Shown here piece after piece: positions 6,795-15,814 of a stretch of 37,056 nt of DNA; positions within the stretch are counted from its first letter, which is position 1; each line of letters starts with the position of its first letter. Origin of the DNA: Actinomycetota bacterium (lineage in GTDB: Bacteria > Actinomycetota > Thermoleophilia > Gaiellales > Gaiellaceae); NCBI GenBank assembly GCA_005885125.1, contig VAXU01000160.1, forward strand, positions 1 through 37,056, written 5' to 3'. The notes under the pieces are model-generated. The model saw only the letters and a list, made by a program, of their open reading frames with translations. It did no database searches and was not told the DNA's origin. A program made the translations under genes and the position numbers.

Positions 6795-8821
6795 CAGTCG
6801 GAGTGGACGGGTCCGGTGGTGGACACTTGCGTGTGGAAGAACTCTTCGAAGACGTGGAGCGCCGCCGGCGCCGCGGCCGTTCCGCCGTGGCCACCGTTCT
6901 CGATCAGCGCGCAGACCACCAGTGTCGGGCTGTCGGCGGGCCCGTAGCCGCACCACCACGACTGGTTGAAGATGCGCGGATACCCGTCGCCCGGATCGAT
7001 CGTCTTCTCCGCCGTCCCCGTCTTGCCGGCGATCGCGACCGGGAACCCGCCGAAGACGCCGACGCTCGTGCCGAACGGCGAGTGCGTCGCTTCGAGGAGC
7101 CCCTGCCGCACGACCTCGAGCGCGCCGGCATCGACGTTCGTCGGCTCGGGTGCGGCGAACGGCGACGTCGGGAGCACGGCGCCGCGGCGGCCGTTCGACG
7201 GGGGCTGCTCGACGTCCATCAGGAGGTGCGGCGTGACGAGGCTTCCCCCGTTCGCGATCATCGCGTAGAAGCGCGCCATCTGCATCGGCGTCACGAGCAG
7301 GTCCTTCTGGCCGATCGCGAGCTGGATCGAGTCGCCCGGCTTCCACAGGCGGTCGATCTCCCAGCCGCGCGGGTCCGTCTTCTTCGTGTACGTGGCCTTC
7401 CGCCAGTCGGGAGTCGGCAGGAGGCCGGTCCGTTCCGGCGAGAGGTCGACGCCCGTGCTGGCCCCGAAACCGAACCGGCTCGCCCACGCCTGGAGCCGTG
7501 GGCCGAGTCGCGCCGGGAGTCCGTAGAAGCGATAGCCGACGCGGTAGAAGTACGTGTCGCAGGACGCGGCGACCGCGGTCCGAAGATCCATCCACGCGTT
7601 CGCCGCGGGATCCCAGTTGTTGAACGTGTGCCCTGCGACCGTGTACGAGCCGGTGCATTGCAGGTTCTCGTAGGGCGTGATGAGTCCCTCCTCCAGCGCG
7701 GCGAGCGCCGTCACGGGCTTCCACGTCGAGCCCGGCGGATACGCGGCATCGACTGCGCGGTCGAGGGCCGGGTAATTGAGCGGCTGTGCGGTCTTCGGGG
7801 TCAGCCCGGCGGCATCGAGGCCTCGCAGCGAGACGCGGCCCGCGTAGACGCTGGGGTTGTAGGTCGGCCACGACGCGAGCGCGCGGACCGAGCCGTCACG
7901 CGGATCGAGCGCGACGATCGCACCGCCGTTCGCGTTCCAGCACCCGTAGCACTGGGATGCGCGGGCGTCCTCCATCCCGATCTGAAGTGCGCGCTCGGCC
8001 GCTTGCTGAAGCTTCAGGTCGATCGTCAGGCGAACCGCGTTCCCCGGATGCGCCATCGTCGACGGGTTCAGGTGTGTACGCGGGCGGCCGAGGGAGTCGA
8101 CGACGAGCTTGGCGACACCGGCCGTGCCGCGCAGGTACCGGTCGTACGACGCTTCGATCCCGGCCTGTCCGATCTCGTCCCCGGGGTGGTAGCCCTGCTT
8201 CGCCAGGACTTTCACCTGCGCCGGCGAGATCTCGGTGACGTAGCCGAGAATGTGTGCGCCGAGCGAGCCATGCGGATACGAGCGGAGGTACGTGTTCGCC
8301 GTGCGGACTCCCGGGAAGTCCTCCCGCCGTTCCCACAGATAGCCGACCTGCACCTCGCTGGCGCCCGTCTTCACGGTTACGGGTGTCAGGAGATCGTTGC
8401 GATGCTTGCGGATCGCAGCGGCGATCTGCCAGAGCGGCACTTCGACGATCCTCGCGACCTCACGCAGCTCCCGCACCCGATCCGACCGGCGCTTCGGCAG
8501 GTCGGACGGCCAGATCTGCACCTCCGTGCCGGCCCTGTTCGTCACGAGCACGCGTCCATATCGGTCGAGGATCGGTCCGCGCGAGGCTTGCACGCGCACG
8601 GTGCGCAGCTGGTTGTTCTGCGCAGCGCGGAGGTACTGCGCACCGGAGAGCACCTGGAGCGCCCAGAGCCGGAGGAACAGGACGGCGAAGACGACGAGCG
8701 CCAGCATCCCGAGCACTCCGATCCGCAGCGCCAGTGACGGCGTCAACCGGTATGGGCCGACAGTGCGGGGGTCCCGGGGGAGGAAGCGCCGGGAGAGGAC
8801 TTCCTTCGCGCGCCTAGCCAA
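6794..8821 (-). CDS. mrdA: Penicillin-binding protein 2 (elongasome transpeptidase)
   Basis: Class B PBP that cross-links peptidoglycan for lateral-wall growth. It has 675 residues: a short cytoplasmic N-terminus, one membrane anchor (about 32-54), the PBP dimerisation region (RGPILDRYGRVLVTN, 81-95) and the transpeptidase domain. The active-site motifs are S365-TWK, S420-CD and K600-TGT. The second motif is SCD, where many PBPs have SxN. A cluster of insert cysteines, CYGC at 291-294, is notable. The start is a TTG at 8821 overlapping the mreD stop by 8 nt, with GAGGTG about 7 nt upstream; no in-frame ATG or GTG lies nearby. The stop overlaps the rodA ATG. Confidence 0.96.
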   Translation of the reverse strand: MARRAKEVLSRRFLPRDPRTVGPYRLTPSLALRIGVLGMLALVVFAVLFLRLWALQVLSGAQYLRAAQNNQLRTVRVQASRGPILDRYGRVLVTNRAGTEVQIWPSDLPKRRSDRVRELREVARIVEVPLWQIAAAIRKHRNDLLTPVTVKTGASEVQVGYLWERREDFPGVRTANTYLRSYPHGSLGAHILGYVTEISPAQVKVLAKQGYHPGDEIGQAGIEASYDRYLRGTAGVAKLVVDSLGRPRTHLNPSTMAHPGNAVRLTIDLKLQQAAERALQIGMEDARASQCYGCWNANGGAIVALDPRDGSVRALASWPTYNPSVYAGRVSLRGLDAAGLTPKTAQPLNYPALDRAVDAAYPPGSTWKPVTALAALEEGLITPYENLQCTGSYTVAGHTFNNWDPAANAWMDLRTAVAASCDTYFYRVGYRFYGLPARLGPRLQAWASRFGFGASTGVDLSPERTGLLPTPDWRKATYTKKTDPRGWEIDRLWKPGDSIQLAIGQKDLLVTPMQMARFYAMIANGGSLVTPHLLMDVEQPPSNGRRGAVLPTSPFAAPEPTNVDAGALEVVRQGLLEATHSPFGTSVGVFGGFPVAIAGKTGTAEKTIDPGDGYPRIFNQSWWCGYGPADSPTLVVCALIENGGHGGTAAAPAALHVFEEFFHTQVSTTGPVHSD

Positions 8822-9338
8822 GCAGCCGCACCTCGCGCGCCCGCTCCGCCCATCCGTGCGGAGGCAGCAGCCGCTGCACGAGCGCGTAGACCGGGAACGT
8901 CAGGAGCACGTTCAGGAGAACCGTCGGCGCTAGACCGATCAGCAGCACTTCGCGAGCCGGCGCGGGCTGGCCGAGCATGAAGTGGAGGATCAGTGCAGAG
9001 AACTGGTACAGCGCGGCGACGACGGCGACGGAGAGGACCGGCGCGTGCGCGCGGTCGCGTCCAGTCGTCTCGCCGTACCGTCCCGCCCAGTAACCCGCGA
9101 GCGTGAGCAGCAAGGACGTGAAGCCGAGCATGCCGAACGTCCCCGTGTCCGCGAGGAAGCCGGCGCCGAATCCTGCAACCGCGCCGAACACGGCACCGCG
9201 CAACAACGCCACGGCAACCACGGTGACGAGGATCAGCTTCGGGCGTCCGTGCAGGATGTCGACGTTCGACAGGATCGACACCTGCACGATCACGGCGACG
9301 AAGAGAACCGCAGCTGCTTTGCCCGCGTCTGCGATCAC
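8814..9338 (-). CDS. mreD: Rod shape-determining protein MreD
   Basis: Integral membrane component of the elongasome. It has 174 residues with about five or six hydrophobic segments and the MreD-typical LHGRPKLILVTVVAVALLRG, then FGAGFLADTGTFGMLGFTSL. The start is GTG at 9338, overlapping the mreC stop (GTGA). The stop lies within the PBP2 start region, so mreC, mreD and PBP2 are tightly coupled. Sequence identity of MreD is usually low, and the assignment rests on hydropathy, length and position between mreC and PBP2. Confidence 0.93.
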   Translation of the reverse strand: MIADAGKAAAVLFVAVIVQVSILSNVDILHGRPKLILVTVVAVALLRGAVFGAVAGFGAGFLADTGTFGMLGFTSLLLTLAGYWAGRYGETTGRDRAHAPVLSVAVVAALYQFSALILHFMLGQPAPAREVLLIGLAPTVLLNVLLTFPVYALVQRLLPPHGWAERAREVRLLG

Positions 9339-10276
9339 GGCGCCACCGGCACGTGCTTCTTCGTCACGAGTGCGATCACGGAGTCGAGCGAGCCGAAGTT
9401 CACATACGACTGGATCTGGATCGCCTTGTACGGGGCCGTGTCGGTCTGGCCGACGCTGATGACCTGACCGATCTGGATGCCGCGCGGGAAGAGGGACGGA
9501 TACTGCTTCGACCGCGTGCCCGCTGTGACGATCACGTCGCCGACGAGCACGTTGGCGTCCTTCCCGACGCGATCGAGGATCAGCTGGCCCTGCCCCTGGC
9601 CGACTCGCACGAGACCGATCGCCCCCGTCCGCTGGTCCATGGCCTGCACGGCGCTCTCGTCGTCGGTGATCAGCGTCACCCTCGCCGCGCTCCCGTTCAG
9701 ATTCGTGACCCGGCCGACGAGGCCGTCCTGGGTCACGACCGGCGTGTCCTGTGCGATGCCGTTGTTCGAGCCTGCAGAGATCACGACCTGCTGGTCGAAC
9801 TCGCTTTCGGGGCGAGAGATGATCCGCGCCGGCACCGGCGAGTAGTCAGATGGGAAGCGGGGACCGTCGATGTACTTGAGAAGGTCGCGGAACTTCAGGT
9901 TGTCGCGATACGCCGATTCGAACTGGATCAGCTGCTGTCGCGCGCGGTCGAGATCGGACCGCAACTGTTTGTTCTCCCGCTTTGCGTGGACGAGTCCGCG
10001 GAAGTACCCGTAGACGTCCTGGAAGGGACGTGCGAGGCGCTCCGCCCCGACCTCGAACGGACGCAGCACCGTTGCTCCCGCGCCCTGGACGCCGTGGAGC
10101 GCGCCCGTCGTGGGCTGGCGGAACGAGATCGTGATCAGGACGAGCGACAACAGCAGGAGCACCCCCACCACGGCCCTGCGCCGGAGAGCGGAGCGACTGC
10201 GGGAGGGGAACGGCTGCGGCCGTGGTCTGGAAACCGTGGAGTCCAGGGCCGCGCTGACGCTGCGGTGGCGTGGCAC
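9335..10276 (-). CDS. mreC: Rod shape-determining protein MreC
   Basis: Bitopic elongasome protein that activates PBP2. It has 313 residues: a basic cytoplasmic tail, one membrane helix (about 35-52, RAVVGVLLLLSLVLITISF), a periplasmic coiled coil (about 92-120, HAKRENKQLRSDLDRARQQ) and the double beta-barrel domain (PARIISRPESEFDQQVVISA, GLVGRVTNL, LITDDESAVQA). The start is a GTG at 10276 with only a weak ribosome-binding site. mreC is separated from mreB by the ArsR/SRPBCC pair, which is unusual because mreB and mreC are normally adjacent. It must be transcribed either by read-through from mreB or from the arsR promoter. Confidence 0.95.
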   Translation of the reverse strand: MPRHRSVSAALDSTVSRPRPQPFPSRSRSALRRRAVVGVLLLLSLVLITISFRQPTTGALHGVQGAGATVLRPFEVGAERLARPFQDVYGYFRGLVHAKRENKQLRSDLDRARQQLIQFESAYRDNLKFRDLLKYIDGPRFPSDYSPVPARIISRPESEFDQQVVISAGSNNGIAQDTPVVTQDGLVGRVTNLNGSAARVTLITDDESAVQAMDQRTGAIGLVRVGQGQGQLILDRVGKDANVLVGDVIVTAGTRSKQYPSLFPRGIQIGQVISVGQTDTAPYKAIQIQSYVNFGSLDSVIALVTKKHVPVAP

Positions 10277-10317
10277 GGAACGCCCTAGGTTAGCGCGGTC
10301 CGCGGCGATGGTGGCTT

Positions 10318-10333
10318 TAGGTCGGCAGACCTA
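10318..10333 (-). terminator. Short hairpin at the SRPBCC stop codon (weak)
   Basis: TAGGTC-TGCC-GACCTA on the minus strand includes the SRPBCC stop and is followed by AAAG, not a T-run. It could weakly attenuate transcription into mreC. Confidence 0.25.
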
Positions 10334-10792
10334 CGCGTTGGCGGCCTGCCCGAAGCGGTCGAGGACCGGCACCCAGCCGTCGTTGTAGGACGCGCGGAAC
10401 TCCGGCGCCCCCTCGGTTAGGCGTTCCCAGCCGCGATGCTCCAGGTCGACGCGGGTGCCGCCGCCCTCGGGCGTGAAGGTGATCTCGACCTCGGTCGGTG
10501 CTGCCCAGTCGGGGTTCACCTTCCAGTCGAGCACGAACCGGTGCGGCGGCTCCCAGACCGTGACGAAACCCCAATGGTGCCGCTCCTCGCCCCGCTGTTC
10601 GTACACCTCCCCGCCGGCGCGGGCCTCGAACACGAGCGTGTCCGGACGACTGTTCTCCTGCATCGCCGACTGTGAATGCGTCTCGAGCGGCCACCAGTCC
10701 GCGATGTGGTTGACGAAGACGTCGAATGCCTGTTCCGGTGTCACGTCGACAGTCACGCTTCGATGGACCGCCTCGATGGTCGTCGTGCTCAT
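10331..10792 (-). CDS. SRPBCC (AHSA1-like) domain protein
   Basis: A 153-residue START/SRPBCC-fold protein of the AHSA1 type, a small hydrophobic-pocket domain. It begins with a family-like strand-helix unit (IEAVHRSVTVDVTPEQAFDVF, positions about 6-26, W34 and W35 in IADWWPLETH) and ends with the long C-terminal helix carrying the conserved GWERL and GWVPVLDRF. The ATG at 10792 overlaps the arsR stop (ATGA), so the two form an operon. ArsR-AHSA1 pairs are common in Actinomycetota; their ligand is usually unknown, and none can be read from this sequence. Function as a ligand-binding partner of the repressor is inference. Confidence 0.88.
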   Translation of the reverse strand: MSTTTIEAVHRSVTVDVTPEQAFDVFVNHIADWWPLETHSQSAMQENSRPDTLVFEARAGGEVYEQRGEERHHWGFVTVWEPPHRFVLDWKVNPDWAAPTEVEITFTPEGGGTRVDLEHRGWERLTEGAPEFRASYNDGWVPVLDRFGQAANA

Positions 10793-11094
10793 GTCTCTCC
10801 TTTCTTCACCGCGGCCTGGAATGCCGCGAGTGCGTCGCCCCAGAAGTCGTCGAAGTAGTCGCGGAGCTCGCCGAGGCCGTCGGGATCGATGCGGTAGAGA
10901 CGTCGCGTTCCGTCTCTCCGTTCGGTGACTAGACCGGCCTGCTTGAGCACGCGGAGATGCTGCGACACGGCGGGCCGGCTCACCGGCAGCTTCTCGGCTA
11001 GCTCCGTCACGGACAGCGGACCTCGACGGAGTCGTTCGAACACTCTCCGTCGGGTCGGATCCCCGAGTGCGTCAAGCGGATCTACGTAAGCCAC
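10789..11094 (-). CDS. ArsR-family transcriptional repressor (metal-site-free type)
   Basis: A 101-residue winged-helix repressor. It opens with VDPLDALGDPTRRRVFERL, carries the recognition helix-turn-helix at about 28-57 (LSVTELAEKLPVSRPAVSQH, then LRVLKQAGLV), and has the wing RRDGTRRLYRID. It has no cysteine at all, so the classical ArsR/SmtB metal sites are absent and it must sense something else. The start is GTG at 11094, supported by the LDALGDPTRR N-terminus. There is no ribosome-binding sequence: the operator runs to within one or two bases of the codon, so the mRNA is probably leaderless or nearly so. It is cotranscribed with the SRPBCC gene and sits between mreB and mreC. Confidence 0.92.
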   Translation of the reverse strand: MAYVDPLDALGDPTRRRVFERLRRGPLSVTELAEKLPVSRPAVSQHLRVLKQAGLVTERRDGTRRLYRIDPDGLGELRDYFDDFWGDALAAFQAAVKKGET

Positions 11095-11133
11095 AACTTA
11101 CGTAAATGTAGACTTACGTAAGTTGGAAGTCAA
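11083..11133 (-). promoter_or_regulatory. arsR promoter with three phased operator sites
   Basis: On the minus strand, TTGACT (11128-11133) and TACATT (11105-11110) are separated by exactly 17 nt. Three TACGTA palindromes start at 11083, 11099 and 11115, exactly 16 bp apart. One lies in the spacer inside the perfect 12-bp palindrome ACTTACGTAAGT, one between the -10 box and the start codon, and one inside codons 3-4. Repressor binding would cover the whole promoter, consistent with autorepression. Confidence 0.8.
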
Positions 11134-11136
11134 GTA

Positions 11137-13556
<2,420 letters not shown>

Positions 13557-13570
<14 letters not shown>

Positions 13571-13976
13571 CGTCCGAGAACCAGAGCGCGATCTCACGCT
13601 CTGCCGACTCCGGTGAGTCGGAGCCGTGCACGAGGTTGTCCGGCATCGCGAGTGCGAGATCGCCGCGGATCGAGCCCGGCTCCGCGTCGGCGGGATTGGT
13701 CGCGCCGATCGTCGTTCGCAGCGTGGCGATCGCGCCTTCCCCCTCGACGACGAGCGCGAGCGTCGGCCCCGACGTGATGAACTGGACGAGCTCGCCGAAG
13801 AACGGTTTCTCCTTGTGCTCGGCGTAATGCGTTTCCCCAAGCGCGCGGTCGACGCGAAGCAGCTTCCCCGCGCGCAGCACGAGCCCGCGCCCCTCGATCC
13901 GCAACAGGATCTCACCGGCCAGACCGCGCTCCATCGCGTCCGGCTTGATCAGAATCAGCGACCGCTCGACTGCCAC
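13557..13976 (-). CDS. ndk: Nucleoside diphosphate kinase
   Basis: Transfers the gamma-phosphate between nucleoside triphosphates and diphosphates through a phosphohistidine. The 139-residue product has the normal length, the N-terminal [20 protein letters not shown], the mid-region [15 protein letters not shown] and the active site NLVHGSDS with His117. Start is GTG at 13976. The last 14 nt overlap the methyltransferase. Its place between folC and mreB is conserved in Actinomycetota. Confidence 0.98.
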
Positions 13977-13988
13977 GAGCGCGGGAGT

Positions 13989-14513
13989 CTACTCAGAGCG
14001 GCGCCGGCGTCTCGGCGGTCGCGCCTCGAACGTCGGGAACTCGATTGCTGCCGGTTCGACCGGCGTCTCGCAGTATGGGCAGATCTGCCACAAGGCCTCG
14101 AGCGGCGCCTTGCAATTCACGCACGCCTGCTTGAGCTTCGTCGTGCAGACGGGACATACGAGGAAGTCGACGCCGACCTCCGCGCGGCACACGGGACAGT
14201 GCAGGTCGCGGCGCGCGAGCCGCTCCTCCATTGCCTTGATCTCGAGCTCGCGCTCGCGGACGTCCTCCAGGTACTCAGGCGGGCGAAACAGCATGTAGAC
14301 GAGCGCGCCGAAGAACGGCGGGATCAGCCCGAGGACGACGGACATTGCGACGAGCCACGGATCCTCGATCCGCCGCCGCGCGTCCTTGTACACCCAGTAC
14401 GCGGTCGCGAGCCAGAAGATGACGACGAAGAACAGCAGCAGGTTCCGGATCACGAACCACGTGCCGGAGCTGAAGAAGTCGTGCGCGCCGCTGAAGGTGC
14501 TGGCGAGGGTCAC
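13989..14513 (-). CDS. Membrane protein with double zinc ribbon
   Basis: A 174-residue protein with two membrane helices (about 19-41 and 54-76), a short helical linker and four CxxC pairs: Cys106/109, 120/123, 131/134 and 145/148. These form two zinc ribbons, probably cytoplasmic, and a basic tail (RPPRRRRRS) follows. The family is seen between folC and ndk in related Actinomycetota, but its role is not known to me. The GTG at 14513 overlaps the stop of the upstream 37-aa membrane ORF (GTGA), which supports the start and suggests the two products are made together. Confidence 0.85.
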   Translation of the reverse strand: MTLASTFSGAHDFFSSGTWFVIRNLLLFFVVIFWLATAYWVYKDARRRIEDPWLVAMSVVLGLIPPFFGALVYMLFRPPEYLEDVRERELEIKAMEERLARRDLHCPVCRAEVGVDFLVCPVCTTKLKQACVNCKAPLEALWQICPYCETPVEPAAIEFPTFEARPPRRRRRSE

Positions 14514-14623
14514 AGGAGGATTCTCCCGATCAAGTAACCCGCGGCAAACGCGAGGCCGACGAGTGCTAGGACGACGAAGGCCGCGAACGCGAACACCGTG
14601 AGCCGCTCCCCCACGCTGGCCAT
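14510..14623 (-). CDS. 37-aa single-span membrane protein
   Basis: A short ORF, MASVGERLTVFAFAAFVVLA continuing to GLAFAAGYLIGRILL, that is mostly one hydrophobic helix with a basic residue at each end. It fills the space between the folC stop (10 nt upstream) and the zinc-ribbon gene, whose GTG overlaps its TGA. The coupling, the single clean transmembrane helix and the absence of any other use for this interval support a real gene; there is no strong ribosome-binding site. Function unknown. It could be a subunit of the zinc-ribbon membrane protein (inference). Confidence 0.6.
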   Translation of the reverse strand: MASVGERLTVFAFAAFVVLALVGLAFAAGYLIGRILL

Positions 14624-14633
14624 TGCCCAGGTT

Positions 14634-15668
14634 CTAGTCGGCGCGGCTGAGATCGGCAAGGAGATAGAGAGAGCCGGTGACGAGGACCGGCCCCGCGCCG
14701 CGGGCCCGGCGAAGAGCGCTGTGAGGATCGTCGTCGGATTCGACACGGTCGAAGTACGGTTCGGCGCGGCGCGCCAGTTCCTTTCCGTCGAGGGCGCGGG
14801 CGTTGGAGGAACGCGTCGCGATCAGAGTACGCCCGGCGCGTCCAAGCCGCTCGAGCATCGCCTCGGCGTCCTTGTCCGAGAGGATCGAGGCGACGACGGT
14901 CCAGTCCCGTTTTGGGAGTCGCTCGAGCAGCCAGTCGAGGCCGGCCGGATTGTGGGCGCCGTCCCAGAGCTCGTCCGGGCCGCGCCACTCGAGCCGGCCG
15001 GGCAGCGAGATCTCGGCCTCCCGCCCGAGCGGTCTGTCGAGGAACGCCGCCGCCGCCTCGCGCCCGCCGCCGGTCCGGACCTCGTTGTCGGGAAGAAGCT
15101 CGGCCCATTCGGGCTCGCCGAGGACGGCGATCGCACCGGGCTTCACCACCGCGAGCTTCTCGCGCGCAATCGCCTCGCGCGTTTCCCCGAGGACGTCGGT
15201 GTGCTCGAGCGCGACGTTCGTGAGGAGAACGACACGCGCATCGATCAGGTTCGTCGCGTCGAGCCTCCCGCCGAGACCGGCCTCGACGACGGCGACGTCG
15301 ACACTCTGCTCGCGGAACTCGGTCAACGCGGCGGCGGTGAGCACCTCGAACTGGGTCGCGCCTTCGGCGTGTGGCCGCACCCGTTCGACGGCGCGCTCGA
15401 AGTCGACGTCGTTTCCGTCGACCTGGATCCGCTCGCTCCAGCCGCTGACGTGCGGCGACGTGTACACGCCGGCGCGCAAGCCTTCGGCGCGGAGCAGCGC
15501 AGCGATGGTGCGCGCCGCCGTCGACTTGCCGTTCGTGCCGACAACGTGGATGGACGGATATGCGCGTTGCGGATCGCCGAGATCGCGGAGCAGCGCGCGC
15601 ATCCGGTCGAGCCCGAACTCTTCGGGCCAGGGCGACAGCGCTTCGACCCAAGCGGTTTGGCCGGTCAC
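14634..15668 (-). CDS. folC: Folylpolyglutamate synthase/dihydrofolate synthase
   Basis: Mur-ligase-like enzyme that adds glutamate to dihydropteroate or folates using ATP. It has 344 residues from the chosen GTG. The P-loop is VVGTNGKST (42-50), followed by SPHVSGWSERI, VEAGLGGRLDATN and DGAHNPAG. It is shorter than the usual 400-430 residues, with a compact C-terminal domain ending LVTGSLYLLADLSRAD. The start at GTG 15668 fits family N-termini (AWVEALSPWPEEFGLDRM). The frame is open to a TTG at 15707, but those codons lie inside the family A core. The start codon and first six codons form part of an arm of the inverted repeat 15650-15814, so initiation could be masked by RNA structure. Confidence 0.94.
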   Translation of the reverse strand: MTGQTAWVEALSPWPEEFGLDRMRALLRDLGDPQRAYPSIHVVGTNGKSTAARTIAALLRAEGLRAGVYTSPHVSGWSERIQVDGNDVDFERAVERVRPHAEGATQFEVLTAAALTEFREQSVDVAVVEAGLGGRLDATNLIDARVVLLTNVALEHTDVLGETREAIAREKLAVVKPGAIAVLGEPEWAELLPDNEVRTGGGREAAAAFLDRPLGREAEISLPGRLEWRGPDELWDGAHNPAGLDWLLERLPKRDWTVVASILSDKDAEAMLERLGRAGRTLIATRSSNARALDGKELARRAEPYFDRVESDDDPHSALRRARGAGPVLVTGSLYLLADLSRAD

Positions 15669-15814
15669 ACTGGTGGATGCATGGCGCGCGAGCACCAAGC
15701 GATGCAAGGACGCAGGGAGCGCCCAGGCTGGCCGCCTGGGCGCGACTGAGGACGCCGCAGCGCGCCGCGTGATCGCGCGTCAGGCGCCGCCAAGTGTGGC
15801 CGGTCAGACCGCTT
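15650..15814 (-). repeat. Structured element, family A copy 2, between valS and folC
   Basis: A 165-bp imperfect inverted repeat. Outer arms 15650-15703 and 15758-15814 pair from AAGCGGT/ACCGCTT inward. The core 15704-15757 repeats copy 1: GCAAGGACGCAGGGAGCGC, then a hairpin with 10 pairs and a TGGCC loop (15719-15728 with 15734-15743), then GGGCGCGACTGAGGACGCCG. The upper hairpin and both arms differ from copy 1 but keep pairing. The outer right arm contains the valS stop, and the left arm contains the folC GTG. Confidence 0.75.

Noticed and set aside
5613-7871. 752-codon minus-strand frame ending in RodA
   Set aside because: Only the part from 6794 down is RodA. The N-terminal half is the PBP2 gene read out of phase, so this is not a fusion.
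15650-15814. Integron attC site or MITE for family A
   Set aside because: The attC end motifs (RYYYAAC/GTTRRRY) are absent. The arms differ completely between copies, whereas MITE ends should be alike, and no target-site duplication is visible.
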